Both the position numbers and the translations under genes were made by a program. The notes below the pieces were generated by a model. That model searched no databases and had not been told where the DNA came from. It saw nothing but the letters and a program-made list of their open reading frames with translations. A stretch of 64,000 nucleotides of DNA from Flectonema sp. DT1601 (lineage: Eukaryota; Euglenozoa; Diplonemea; Diplonemida; Diplonemidae). The DNA lies in assembly GCA_964019425.1 (NCBI GenBank), contig OZ025792.1, positions 868,001 to 932,000 on the forward strand, read 5' to 3'. Below, piece after piece: positions 43,914-53,203 of this stretch (its first letter is position 1; the number at the start of each line of letters is the position of its first letter).

Positions 43914-44095
43914 TTTATATTGTTATCTCCGACTGTTTGGAATTAATAATTGTACTAATAAAAACTACTCAATAAGGTATCTTAAATACTGCATTTGATC
44001 TAACAGGACACCAACGGGTGAATGTACATCCCGAGAGGGAATCGAACAGAACAACAATATAACCATTGATGAGATGCTCCCGTCATACTAACCGA

Positions 44096-45742
44096 TCAGG
44101 CATCCTTTGCTCGGACTGAGCCGACAGAGAGTTGTCGGTGACGCCTTCTCCGTCCCTTTGTCAAAACTTCCTTTTTCTCATCCTCGTTAATGTCATCGTC
44201 GGGTTTTTCATTTTTTTGAACGTCGAGTTTCTTAAATTTCAATTCATCACTTTCTTTAATGACGCCTTGCTGGTGGAGCATCGTACGATGGTTTTCGATT
44301 GCTTTCTCCAGCGCTGCTTCCTTTTGTTCATCATTACGCTTGGTGTAGCTAGATTGTAATCCTTTGTCAGCCATAACACCAAGTGAAAGATTACCTACTG
44401 CAGAAGTTGTCTTCAAGAAAGGTCTTTGAGGGTTGCTCGGGTCAAACGGAGGTTGACTCTCTCCCACAACCATTAAGTCTTTTGGTAATATTCTTTTAAG
44501 AGCGTGACGTGTAACTAAACAAGTAACAGCATAATCTGCAAATCCATTATATAAAATAAAACCTCCTACATGAGCCATCACCATCACAGACGTTTCAATG
44601 TAATAATGTCCTGTGAAGATCGCAGCAATTGTTAACCTCAGTGGAAGTAATCTAAGTGATGCGGAGACTGACATTGGCCTACTGAATCTTCGTGAATTCT
44701 GAATCAGTTCTTTTGCTAAGTAGTCGTGCGGTTTTAAACATTCCCACATCCATAGTCTTGAGAATATGTATACACCAGCTAAAATATTTGAACAAACACC
44801 TGCTCTTATATACATGTCTGAATATTTCTCTATTCTTGCTGCAGCCCAAGGATCTCCTGTAAGTTTTATATGTAACGGACGATATGCTGTTCCTTTATCG
44901 TTTAGTTTCTCTTCCATTATAATAATTTTCATTTCTTTGTCGTCATATTTTATTGTACTCCGATCAGAAAGTGGTATTCCTGGACAGTACTGTTCGAGTA
45001 GTTTTGTCCATCTGTCGTATGTTACGTTGCCTTCTATTGGTTTTGGGAGATGATTATTAACATCTCTGTCACTTGTGATGAACCAATACCTAAAAGGGAA
45101 CGATAACAATCCCATCGCACTGGTCACCATGAATGGGATCATTATTTTTAGTGCTTTTTCGGAGGTTCCGAATGTTACGTTGTAGTCATCTGCAGTTCCT
45201 GCGATCATTTGATTTCTGTTACGAATATAAGCAATCTTTCCAGTGAAGACATTTGCCCATCTTTCCAAAGCGTTGAAAACTCCATCGTCTCTCCAGTATG
45301 AATTATCTTCTGATTCAGAAATTGCTTCTAAGATTTCCTTATCCTGATGAAGTGTTTGAGTCATAGTCGATGCGTTGTTGGTATTTTCTAATCGAGTGCT
45401 CCAGACTTTCCCAGATGGAAAATGTACAGCATAAATCATACAATCACCCGACTTATGCAGAAGAGAGTAAATCTTGTGAGTTTCAGATTGGAATAATACC
45501 TTGGTTGTTAGATACATGTTATTACTACCCCAACACTTTGTTAATGTGTTTCTTGTTAATCCATCCTTTGTTGCTACTATAGGTACGCCTATGAAATACC
45601 ACAGAAAGGAAACTGATCCCGCAGTTATTCCAAACAACAAAGACACTTCTCCAGTCAGCTGTCTAGTTCGTGCGTTTGCTGTTCTGTTTGACGAAGTTGC
45701 AGCTTCCTTTATGGTGTTAAATATGAACCGTCTCCATGTCAT
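44096..45742 (-). CDS. Multi-pass membrane protein (548 aa), probably mitochondrial, not recognised
   Basis: The frame runs from ATG 45742 to TGA at 44096 with no intron. The N-terminus (MTWRRFIFNTIKEAATSSNR) is a plausible mitochondrial presequence. Hydrophobic segments lie near residues 33-55 (LLFGITAGSVSFLWYFIGVP), 202-222 (IMIPFMVTSAMGLLSFPF), 325-342 (SNILAGVYIFSRLWMW), 372-388 and 395-420 (VMVMAHVGGFILYNGF). Between the first and second is a soluble domain of about 140 residues. The last 90 residues are charged and end in an Arg/Lys-rich patch (KGRRRRHRQ). I do not recognise the family. The acceptor CTTTTCCGCCAG ends at 45760, 18 nt before the ATG. Confidence 0.7.
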   Translation of the reverse strand: MTWRRFIFNTIKEAATSSNRTANARTRQLTGEVSLLFGITAGSVSFLWYFIGVPIVATKDGLTRNTLTKCWGSNNMYLTTKVLFQSETHKIYSLLHKSGDCMIYAVHFPSGKVWSTRLENTNNASTMTQTLHQDKEILEAISESEDNSYWRDDGVFNALERWANVFTGKIAYIRNRNQMIAGTADDYNVTFGTSEKALKIMIPFMVTSAMGLLSFPFRYWFITSDRDVNNHLPKPIEGNVTYDRWTKLLEQYCPGIPLSDRSTIKYDDKEMKIIIMEEKLNDKGTAYRPLHIKLTGDPWAAARIEKYSDMYIRAGVCSNILAGVYIFSRLWMWECLKPHDYLAKELIQNSRRFSRPMSVSASLRLLPLRLTIAAIFTGHYYIETSVMVMAHVGGFILYNGFADYAVTCLVTRHALKRILPKDLMVVGESQPPFDPSNPQRPFLKTTSAVGNLSLGVMADKGLQSSYTKRNDEQKEAALEKAIENHRTMLHQQGVIKESDELKFKKLDVQKNEKPDDDINEDEKKEVLTKGRRRRHRQLSVGSVRAKDA

Positions 45743-46280
45743 GCTTTTATTTTTTAGGTCTGGCGGAAAAGAAACAAAAGAGTTAAAACATCCTCACAAG
45801 TCACAAAAGGGAACGACGGAGACATCTGTTTCAGCAGCAGTCCAAAATGTACGGTCTGGAGTCCGTCATTTACACAATTTGTCTCTAATCAGGGAGGTTT
45901 TCAATTTGTTATTGAAAGAAGGAAGTTTGTTATTTTTGATACTTGTTTAGGTGGAAGTTCTGTTTTATATTTAATCTGAGGAAAGGTGAATACAACAAGA
46001 AGAGACTGCTCGTTTATTCATCGCAGGGATGACTTTATTTCTCCACTCGAAGAAATAAAGTGATTAAGTAATCTTCTTTACCACATCTCAGTACAGCAAA
46101 CACCAGGTACAGGTAATCGTAACAAAAGTAAAATACGAGCGAGTAAGTATCAAGTGAAGGAGAAGCCTCCAAGTTGATTGATGTTAAATTAGTAAGTTCT
46201 GGTACACCAGATTTAGTTTGTCACATTCAATGTGTTGGCTGAAAAGCCGATATGAAATTCATTTTATTATTTCCCCTCAA
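45743..46280. other. Intergenic, 0.54 kb
   Basis: This holds the leader acceptor of the membrane protein gene (45760-45761) and the 3' flank of the AlkD-like gene. A plus-strand frame running to 45950 overlaps the membrane protein gene and looks like a shadow. No further gene is seen. Confidence 0.6.
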
Positions 46281-47270
46281 TTACGAGGAGTCGGAATCGG
46301 AGTCGCTTAGTTGTCTGTCGCACCTCCTCCTTTTTGTTTTTGCTGTTTTAGCAGCTGTTGTTGCTTCTTTTAGATTGCCACTAAGAAGATGTTTTCTGAG
46401 TGGATCTTTCATCCTCTCAATCGCGTATCTGAGACCTTCTCTTGAAAAATGATTGTAGTTGTCGACGATGAATTTGACGACAGTCTTTAGATCGTCTTGA
46501 CCGAGTTCTCTTAAAACCCATCCAACTCCAAGTTGGACGAACCGTTCTTCAGAAGTAACGCAATTACTACAAATCTTTAATATCACATCATTGTGATTCC
46601 CATGCTTTGCTAACACCACAAATGAAACACATGAGCTTCGCTGTCTCCAGATGCACTCTGCTGTTGACCATTTTAACATCAATTTAGCAACATTTTCATC
46701 CTCATTAACAACGTATCTTATCACAGTGCTGCTCAACATGTCGCATGTTGCCCAGTCGTACACATGTTCATCAATAACAGTTTCTAGTTCCTTTACGTGC
46801 TGTAGTGTCAAGTCTTTAACCTGAATTAGAATGTTTTTCTTATTTAATTAAAGTAGGGATTCCGGGGGAAGTTAAATTTTACGATGTTTCACTCGTTAAT
46901 TCGCACTGCTTGTGCATTCCGTATCGAACGTGAAGAGTGTAAAAAATGACATTTTCAGGAACATAGGAAATCGAGTGAATTTTCATACCCTGCTATTGAG
47001 AAAATAGATCGAAAGTCGTTTCTCTTCTTGGTATTTTGATGAAATAAGTTCCCTAAATCCAGTCATTATGTCTTCAATATCCCAGGTCTTAATGACCTTC
47101 TTTGGACAAACTTCTGTAAAAATACTCTTCACACCCGCAGTGCGCATTCCATGCAATTTTACAACCCCTTTGAAATATGCCGATATTTGTCGTGCGGTTT
47201 CAGGACAGCCTCGATCACGACAGAATTGTCTCATGGTGGTGACGGCAGTAGAACAACTCATCACCTTCAT
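46281..47270 (-). CDS. AlkD-like DNA alkylation repair / HEAT-repeat protein
   Basis: Two exons, 47270-46989 and 46820-46281, joined by a GTATGA...TTCAG intron in phase 0, encode 273 residues. The sequence follows the PF08713 (AlkC/AlkD) pattern: FKGVVKLHGMRTAGVKSIF, YQEEKRLSIYFL, then across the junction HVYDWATCDMLSSTVIRYVV, WSTAECIWRQRSSCVSFVVL, and QLGVGWVLRELGQDDLKTVV with FSREGLRYAIERM. The W-x3-D spacing in DWATCD (about W117 and D121) matches, as I recall, the Trp109/Asp113 pair of Bacillus AlkD, so base-excision activity on alkylated DNA is plausible. The C-terminus adds a basic, acidic-ended tail (KTKRRRCDRQ, SDSDSDSS), perhaps a nuclear signal. An acceptor ATTACCAG ends at 47303. 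The true start could be further upstream. Confidence 0.85.
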
Positions 47271-47554
47271 AATAAGACGGTCTTCGGAGGTTATAAAATT
47301 AGCTGGTAATTAAAATAAAATGAAACGTGTAATTTCTTTATTCATACAACAACGATGGTCTCTCAAAAACAGTCATGGGAATCAGACCCAAAACATAAAC
47401 ATCAACTAAATAACAATAACAAATCTAATGAAAAAAAACCAAAGACAAAAAAAACAAAAAAGAAAAAAAAAAGATTGTACAAGGCGATGATTATTACTTA
47501 CAAAGCGTAAGAATAATGCTCTGGATCTTTCGCATGAGAAAAATAATAATAAAA

Positions 47555-47962
47555 TTAATACACAAATTTCTTTCGAATTGGTGTTTGTAATTCAGACACA
47601 TCCCAGGGTGCAACTGGTGCGCAGTGAAGCGCATCACCAATTGGATACTCAACACCTGCTTTTCGCACAGCATCACCTGAAGTAGGTCGATTATCATAAA
47701 ACTGCTGATTATTCGATTGACGTTGTTGACTACTATTATTATACTGTGACATTGATCTTGGTTGAGGAGGTGCTGGTGGATACCCTACTCGATGTGGGGA
47801 ATGTGGATCAATTCTGTTGTTAGCTATCTCAACTGCCGGTCCACACCCTCTGCTGTTCCATCCACACTGCGTACAAAATACAACACTCACATCTCTTGAC
47901 CACAACATCCCACACCTTCCACAAAAATTAGGTGGAGTGGTACTCTCCCTTCTGTCGTTCAT
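47555..47962 (-). CDS. Zinc-ribbon protein (135 aa), not assigned
   Basis: The frame runs from ATG 47962 to a stop at 47555. The N-terminal 45 residues hold paired Cys motifs, FCGRCGMLW and FCTQCGWNSRGCG, forming one zinc ribbon (C-x2-C, 15-residue gap, C-x2-C) as in many transcription or RNA-processing factors. The middle is Pro/Gln/Asn-rich and disordered. The end (EYPIGDALHCAPVAPWDVSELQ) looks like a short conserved tail. I cannot name the family. An acceptor TTTCTTATTAG ends at 47982, 20 nt before the ATG. Confidence 0.65.
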   Translation of the reverse strand: MNDRRESTTPPNFCGRCGMLWSRDVSVVFCTQCGWNSRGCGPAVEIANNRIDPHSPHRVGYPPAPPQPRSMSQYNNSSQQRQSNNQQFYDNRPTSGDAVRKAGVEYPIGDALHCAPVAPWDVSELQTPIRKKFVY

Positions 47963-48234
47963 TTTTATTTAACACAATACTCTAATAAGAAAGAAATTAT
48001 AATTTTTTTTTAAGGAGAACTATGTTAGATAAGTAGTATCGTTCTGACGGTTATGAAAATTTCGTAAATAATATGACGACGTCAAATGATACCACCTTGG
48101 ATAACGCATAAAAAGGGGACGAAACAATAACACAACTGGAACTACCTCAAAGAACATAAACACGGCTATGATGTTTTAATTGAGAAGTATCAACACGAAC
48201 AAAAATATCAGCAATTCGACAACTCTTCAGTTTT

Positions 48235-49650
48235 TTAAAGTAACATTTGAGCAATGGCGAGCAATAATAAAAATGGAAGGAGTGCAAACAACCACCAGTA
48301 TGATGCACCACCATAGTACCACTTCGCAAGAACAGTTGGTGAGATCCTTAAATAATTGTAAGCAATTAATACTAATTGATTAACAATTGTTACCTTCGCG
48401 ATACCGAGTTCCAACCATCTTCGTGGTGACGTTACTACTGCATCTGCGACTGTGACGATGTGTCCTGTCTTTACAACCTTCTGAACGAAATCTAAGTCTT
48501 CTAAAAGAGGATGGTCTTCACTGATACCTCCAATAGAGTTTATTGTTCTCTTGAAAGAGAAAATAGCCTGGTCGCCGTACGGCATTTCTTTGTTTTTGCT
48601 CCTCCAGTTTACACAACGCTCCAGTAATCGCATTTTCCAGTCGGTAGAATTTATAGAAAAGGAAAAAGCACCCGCAGACACTCCAGGAGTGCGAAGGGTT
48701 TTCAATGCGGTTGTATCAAATGCAGTTGGGAGAAGAGTATCAGCGTGTGCCATAATTATAATGTCACCACCTGCAGCCTTCACACCGCAGGATATTTGTT
48801 GACCACGACCTGCTGATGTTCGAATAATTTTTACTTTATCTTCATTCATACTTTCTACAACGACATCAGTTTTATCAGTTGACCCACCATCACATAATAT
48901 GATGTCTAGTCGGTCAGGATATTCAGCTCTTGAGATCCAATTCTCAATAGTAGTCTTTATAGACTTCGCTTCATTAAGAACAGGAGTTACAATAGTTGTG
49001 CGAGGCTCTTTAAGAGTTCTGACATCAACACCAGTTGCTTCTACGAAGACAGGAAGCTCTTCAATTGTGTCAACGTCACTAAGTGGGGTTCCAATCTTTT
49101 TGCATTGAACATTCGCAGCTTGAGCAGCTTGTAGTTGTTCAGACAGAACTGTTTCATTTCCCCAGTTGATCGTTCCTGAACAGAATAGAGATTGTAATGC
49201 GTGTTGATTCATTTTCGTGATACCAACGAGGACGTACCCTCCATCTATTGCGGGTTGCAGAACCATTCCAGTGTTACGTAATTCTGATACTGCAGTGTCA
49301 ATATCTTTGCCTGATAAGCTTGGGATATCAGCCCCCACAATAATTACTTTTTCATAACCTTCTTTAAATGCTGAATCAAAAGCAGCTGAGATCTTCTCAC
49401 CGAGTCCACCTGGTTGCTGTTCCTTTAGATTTACAGAGTACTTTCTATCTAACCAGTACTTCATTAAGTCTTTGTCACCACCAGCATACCAAACTTCTAT
49501 TTGATAATATTTGAGTTCGCTTAATAGCTTTTCAGTCATCACAACTTGACAGAAACTTGCCCCCTCAGCACCTACTGCTGGAATCAGTCTCGTCTTTGAC
49601 TTACCCGGAAGCGGGTATCTACTAAATAATATTACCTTCACTCCTTCCAT
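48235..49650 (-). CDS. Two-domain glycosyltransferase fusion (TIGR04282-like + TIGR04283-like GT2)
   Basis: The 471-residue frame runs from ATG 49650 to TAA at 48235 with no intron. Residues 1-210 match the DUF2064/TIGR04282 nucleotidyl-/glycosyltransferase-A type (LFSRYPLPGKSKTRLIPAVG, IIVGADIPSLSG, LQPAIDGGYVLVGI, SDVDTIEEL). Residues 220-440 match the TIGR04283 family-2 glycosyltransferases (TTIVTPVLNEAKSI, ILCDGGSTDKT, GRGQQISCGVKAAGGD, IIMAHADTLLP, MPYGDQAIFSFKR, VVTSPRRWLELGI). The C-terminus has a membrane-anchoring hydrophobic helix (LFALLPFLLLLAIAQMLL). In bacteria the two halves are commonly neighbouring genes; here they form one ORF. The substrate is unknown. Bacterial ancestry is likely but would need a tree. 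An acceptor TTGTATGCACAG ends at 49674. Confidence 0.9.
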   Translation of the reverse strand: MEGVKVILFSRYPLPGKSKTRLIPAVGAEGASFCQVVMTEKLLSELKYYQIEVWYAGGDKDLMKYWLDRKYSVNLKEQQPGGLGEKISAAFDSAFKEGYEKVIIVGADIPSLSGKDIDTAVSELRNTGMVLQPAIDGGYVLVGITKMNQHALQSLFCSGTINWGNETVLSEQLQAAQAANVQCKKIGTPLSDVDTIEELPVFVEATGVDVRTLKEPRTTIVTPVLNEAKSIKTTIENWISRAEYPDRLDIILCDGGSTDKTDVVVESMNEDKVKIIRTSAGRGQQISCGVKAAGGDIIIMAHADTLLPTAFDTTALKTLRTPGVSAGAFSFSINSTDWKMRLLERCVNWRSKNKEMPYGDQAIFSFKRTINSIGGISEDHPLLEDLDFVQKVVKTGHIVTVADAVVTSPRRWLELGIAKVTIVNQLVLIAYNYLRISPTVLAKWYYGGASYWWLFALLPFLLLLAIAQMLL

Positions 49651-49912
49651 TTTGTGTTTTTTTTATTAAGGTTCTGTGCATACAAAATAATGACACAAAT
49701 GACATTCACAACAGAAAACAGTGCGTAGTCAACATAGTAATAAAACGGAGACAATAAAAAGGAGAGGAAAAGGAATATCATTAGTTTTGTAATGTGTTTA
49801 CGTCTTTGATAAGAATCGTTTGCGTTCTCAGTGAGAGAGTCCAACAAAGAACACTCACGTCTTGTACAAAGGCAAAAAGGAAAATAGAATTATTGAACCT
49901 TCGAATACAACA

Positions 49913-49971
49913 GATCCTAGCAGTAGTTCTGATATCCCTTTGTGGGATGCTGTCAATCCACTGCTGGGGTC
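49913..49971 (+). repeat. OYE-flank hairpin element, diverged third copy
   Basis: GATCCTAGCAG at 49913 pairs with CTGCTGGGGTC ending at 49971 (11 base pairs including two G-T). An inner ATCCC/GGGAT hairpin and a T9 run (49974-49982) follow. It shares its order of blocks (GTTC(T/C)GAT, TATCCC, AATCCAC, GCTGGGGTCC, T-run, GAATTCAAAGAA) with the copies at 50448 and 55969. It may mark a lost third OYE copy downstream, or a local duplication of the 3' flank. Confidence 0.6.
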
Positions 49972-50340
49972 CCTTTTTTTTTCATCAAAGGAATTCAAAG
50001 AAATGATATTCTGAATAAAAAATATTAAAAAATCGAACTTAATCAACAATTTTATAAAATAAAAAAATACGAAGACTATTTCATTGTTGAAAATTCGGCA
50101 GCAAATCCACCGAACCAGAAATATAATAATGAAATTGAATATAATATTATATAAAAAAAAAAATAAAAAAAATGAAAGAGAGAGAGGAATGACACCGGTT
50201 GTTTTAAGAGTCTTTTTCGAGAGGAAATAGCTCCTTCCAATTGCAAACATATAAAGAGCACTTGTACTAATACTAATAGAATGATTACAAAGAAAATGAA
50301 TTCTTCATGAATAACATTTCCCTTTTTTGCAAACAAAAAA

Positions 50341-50402
50341 AGCAATGACGGGGGGGGTCATCTCTTTACCGAGACAGAGCTCCGCGGCGGGGGCCCTTTT
50401 TA
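50341..50402. promoter_or_regulatory. GC-rich box in the OYE 3' flank (copy A)
   Basis: This is a 60-base GC-rich island in AT-rich surroundings: ATGAC-G8-TCAT, a short inverted repeat around a G run, then GAGCTCCGCGGCGGGGGCCC followed by T5. It is identical in copy B at 55862-55923. It may be a structured 3'-end or a processing signal; its role is unknown. Confidence 0.4.
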
Positions 50403-50447
50403 ACTCGTGTGATATTTATAAGAAGCAACTTCATTGAATTCGCAAAA

Positions 50448-50497
50448 GATCCCAGCAGTTCCGATCTTTGTATCCCGGTAAATCCACCGCTGGGGTC
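50448..50497 (+). repeat. OYE-flank hairpin element, copy A
   Basis: GATCCCAGC at 50448-50456 pairs with GCTGGGGTC at 50489-50497 (9 base pairs, one G-T) around a 32-nt loop, followed by T7 at 50499-50505. Relative to the copy at 49913 a C-G pair replaces a T-G pair, so pairing is kept although the bases changed. It lies about 170 bases downstream of the OYE stop codon on the gene's strand; read on the plus strand it is a hairpin followed by a T-run. Confidence 0.6.
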
Positions 50498-50666
50498 CTT
50501 TTTTTAATCGAAAGAATTCAAAGAATTGATATAAAAAATGCAAGAAAAGCAATGCCAAGATTGCCAATAGTAATAGTAAGGAGTTAGAACAATGGAATAA
50601 TAATAATAATAATAAAAAAAGGGAAACGGAATTAACTACTTCGAGATTAAGAAAAAAGATACGCAT

Positions 50667-51794
50667 CTACTTTCTCGAAGAGTGGGTGTAGCGTTCCGGA
50701 GTGGTGTACCCTTTGGAACCATAGTTTGGAAGCCACCAGAATTCCTGGGCAGACAACGGGGATAACTCGTACCCGTTTTCGAAACGCTCAACTAAGTCGG
50801 GGTTTGCGATGAACGGCCTGCCAAACGCAATCATGTCGGCAACACCCGACGACACAGCCTCGTCGGCAGACTCTTTCGTGTAGCCACAGTTCCCCATCAA
50901 CTTCGTCTTGCTTCCCTTCAACATAGCCTTCGCGTCTTTCAGCGTGTACGGTTCCCCCAGCTCGTGGAATCCAAACGTGAGCCCATCCAACACGCACACG
51001 TACCCGATGTTTTTCTCACCAATTGCCTTGATCGTGTGGTTGAACTGCTCACGGAAGTCAGGAGATCCGACGTCGCCGAACACACCGTTCGGGGAAACTC
51101 GGATCCCGACCTGCTCCTTCGGGAACACCTCCGACACAGCGTCGATCACCTCCAACACAATCCGGGTGCTGTTTTCAAAAGATCCGCCGTACATGTCGGT
51201 ACGCTTGTTAACCTTGCTCTGAAAGAATTGATCCAAAAGGTACCCGTTTGCACCGTGGAGTTCCACCCCGTCGAATCCCGCCGCCTTGGCCTTTGCGGCA
51301 GCGCGTGCGTAGTCCTTCACGGTTTCGGCGATCTCCTCAATTTCCAACGCCCGCGGTGTTTCGAACGGCTTCGATCCCTTTTGGGTGTGAGCTTTCCTTT
51401 CCTTGGCCATCGGAGTTGGCGACGAACTGACCGGCGTCTGTCCATGGAAGTCGCTGTGAGTCTGCCTTCCCATGTGCCACAACTGGCAGAATATCTTCCC
51501 GCCAGCCTCGTGAACCGAGTCGGTAACCTTCTTCCATCCCTCCACCTGGTCATCTGTGTAGATACCCGGCGCGTCTACCCATCCGTCAGCGATGCGCGAA
51601 ATGAGAGTCCCCTCCGTGATGATGAGCCCCGCCTTCGCCCTCTGCGTGTAGTACTCGACGTTCAAGTCATTCGGAACCTTACCAACGTTGTTGGTACGGG
51701 CCCTCGTTAGTGGGGCCATTACAACTCTGTTTTTGAATCCCATCTCTCCCACAACGAGCTGCGACAAGACTCCAGTAGTTCTGGTTGACGACAT
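50667..51794 (-). CDS. Old Yellow Enzyme family FMN ene-reductase, copy A
   Basis: The 375-residue TIM-barrel protein starts at ATG 51794 (MSSTRTTGVLSQ). The frame extends to 51887, but copy B starts here and an acceptor TTCCTCAACAG (ending 51832) lies between, so I use 51794. Family features are present: VVMAPLTRARTNN with the FMN-contacting Thr, IITEGTLIS, FCQLWHMGRQTH, the His/Asn substrate pair in ELHGANGYLLDQFF, DMYGGSFEN with the proton-donating Tyr, VGIRVSPNGVFG, and the phosphate-binding IAFGRPFIANPDL. It is of the NemA/12-oxophytodienoate reductase type and would reduce activated C=C bonds with NAD(P)H. Codons are C/G-ending, unlike most genes here. The product is identical to copy B. 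Confidence 0.95.
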   Translation of the reverse strand: MSSTRTTGVLSQLVVGEMGFKNRVVMAPLTRARTNNVGKVPNDLNVEYYTQRAKAGLIITEGTLISRIADGWVDAPGIYTDDQVEGWKKVTDSVHEAGGKIFCQLWHMGRQTHSDFHGQTPVSSSPTPMAKERKAHTQKGSKPFETPRALEIEEIAETVKDYARAAAKAKAAGFDGVELHGANGYLLDQFFQSKVNKRTDMYGGSFENSTRIVLEVIDAVSEVFPKEQVGIRVSPNGVFGDVGSPDFREQFNHTIKAIGEKNIGYVCVLDGLTFGFHELGEPYTLKDAKAMLKGSKTKLMGNCGYTKESADEAVSSGVADMIAFGRPFIANPDLVERFENGYELSPLSAQEFWWLPNYGSKGYTTPERYTHSSRK

Positions 51795-53203
51795 CTTAAT
51801 CGGTTGTTGTTTTTGGTTTCGGAAAGTCGAACTGTTGAGGAAGAAATTAGAGGATGCTGAAAAAAGAACAACACACGACACACACATAAGACATACATTT
51901 CTTGTTAACCAGGGTCTGTTATTTCACCACCCCCCTCCCCCCCTGTCTAATTTAGATAGTATAACTTACTTGATAACTTATATTAAGGCTCAGTTGAATT
52001 TAAGAATCCAAGGCTTGAAAATAAACATTAACCGAAGTGACAAGAGTAGCAGTCACGTCTTTTAATTAATTAATTAATTCATAAATCAAAAGGGAGGCAG
52101 AGTTGGAAAAATGAAAAAGAAAACAAGGAAATCATGTGTGAATCCCGCAAACAATAATTCCGAAATAAAGGAAACGTCGTTCAGCAGGAGTTTACGTTTT
52201 AGTCATCCGACAACATGGCTGTGGAAGTATTTCATAGATGCACGCCGTCATCAGTGCCGAATAATAAGAAAGCAAAATCAATAAAATAAAATAAATAAAA
52301 AAGAATCAATAAAAGTATTCACTATTCTGGTCAGGTGGTAGCGGTGGTGCCGCTGCACATCTTTTTTCTTTTCTTTTGTGAAAACATGTACCTCCTCCTC
52401 CTTCTTTTTCAATAATGAAGAGGAGTTGACATATAATTACGACGTTTTTTTCTTCTTTTTTTTTTTTCTCCAATGCTTTTCAATTCAACCCTCATTTTTG
52501 TTCGCAGATTTTGCAGATGAAAAATGAGCATAGACACAAGTGGTATCCTCCTTGGTCTTGGGAGTTCTTGAAATCTGTTCAGCTCAACAATCAAACACAA
52601 AAAAGAAAAACAAGAGGGTCAAATCATCATGAAAAAAAAAAAGTTTCTTATTTTATTCACTTACTCAATTCACATACCACTATAGTCTCCTTGGTCAATG
52701 GAGACGCAGTAATGGTTGGTTGGTTTTGCATGACTTCACCACCAAAGCTCTTCTTTGGTTAAGAATTACTGGTGGTTGGTTAAACAGAGTTAGAGAGGAA
52801 AAGGGGGGGGAGAGCGGAAGGTGATTAAAAAAAAAGGGATGAAAAAAAGGAAAAGAAACACGACAAGCAACGAAGCTTGTTCTCGTCATAGCTCAAGACA
52901 AGATATATAAAGGAAAGTCGCGTTTTCGTTTTGATTTGTTTGCAGAAAGCGTACACAACTCAGAAGGCAATCCAGCCCATCCGCAACGGAACGTTACTTT
53001 TGGTGGCGTCGGATCCAAACAAAAAGAGTAGTAGTATTTCTCATGATATTAAATATAGGAAATAAAAAAGAGACGAAGTCATCACACAGGATGGAACAAA
53101 AGTTAATTCCTCTTCGACGAAAAGCAAAGAATAATAACGGCTTGTCACTGTCATTCACACAACAACAACTTCACACGCACACGTCCTTTTTTTTTTCTTT
53201 CAT
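51795..53203. other. Intergenic, 1.4 kb: OYE copy A leader and MetE 3' flank
   Basis: This includes the OYE acceptor (51832-51833), AT-rich DNA with a tandem AATT tract at 52063-52080, and T and A runs. A more GC-rich patch at about 52950-53035 follows a plus-strand TATATAAA (52911-52918) and TTTGTTTGCAG (ending 52946). That patch is open for about 39 codons on the plus strand, but I recognise nothing in it. No firm gene is seen. Confidence 0.5.

Larger units (their letters stand above)
49651..50666. other. Intergenic, 1 kb: 3' flank of OYE copy 1 plus an older repeat remnant
   Basis: From the left this contains the leader of the glycosyltransferase gene, then a remnant of the OYE 3'-flank hairpin at 49913-49971. 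A segment at about 50030-50290 follows, diverged from 55610-55811 (shared blocks ATACGAAG, AATTCGGCAG, CCAGAAATATAA, GAGGAAATA). The rest, 50290-50666, is identical by eye to 55811-56187. A (TAA)n stretch lies near 50598-50616. No protein-coding gene is seen. Confidence 0.6.
50290..51788. repeat. 1.5-kb near-identical duplicated block, copy A
   Basis: Bases 50290-51788 match 55811-57309 at a constant offset of 5521 with no difference that I found. They cover the 3' flank and all of the OYE ORF except the first two codons. Identity ends abruptly at the second codon (TCG against TCT) on one side. On the other side it ends where the flanks become only loosely similar. Confidence 0.9.

Noticed and set aside
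43996-44095. Minus-strand tRNA-like stretch (GGTTAGTATGACGG...GTTCGATTC) between PRPP synthetase and the membrane protein gene
   Set aside because: It has a B-box match and an A-box-like segment, but neither an acceptor stem nor a T-stem can be formed.
50964-51710. 248-codon plus-strand frame over OYE copy A (and its twin at 56485-57231)
   Set aside because: It is antisense to the conserved OYE ORF, has no family features (Arg/His/Leu-rich), and is explained by high-GC codons leaving few stops on the other strand.
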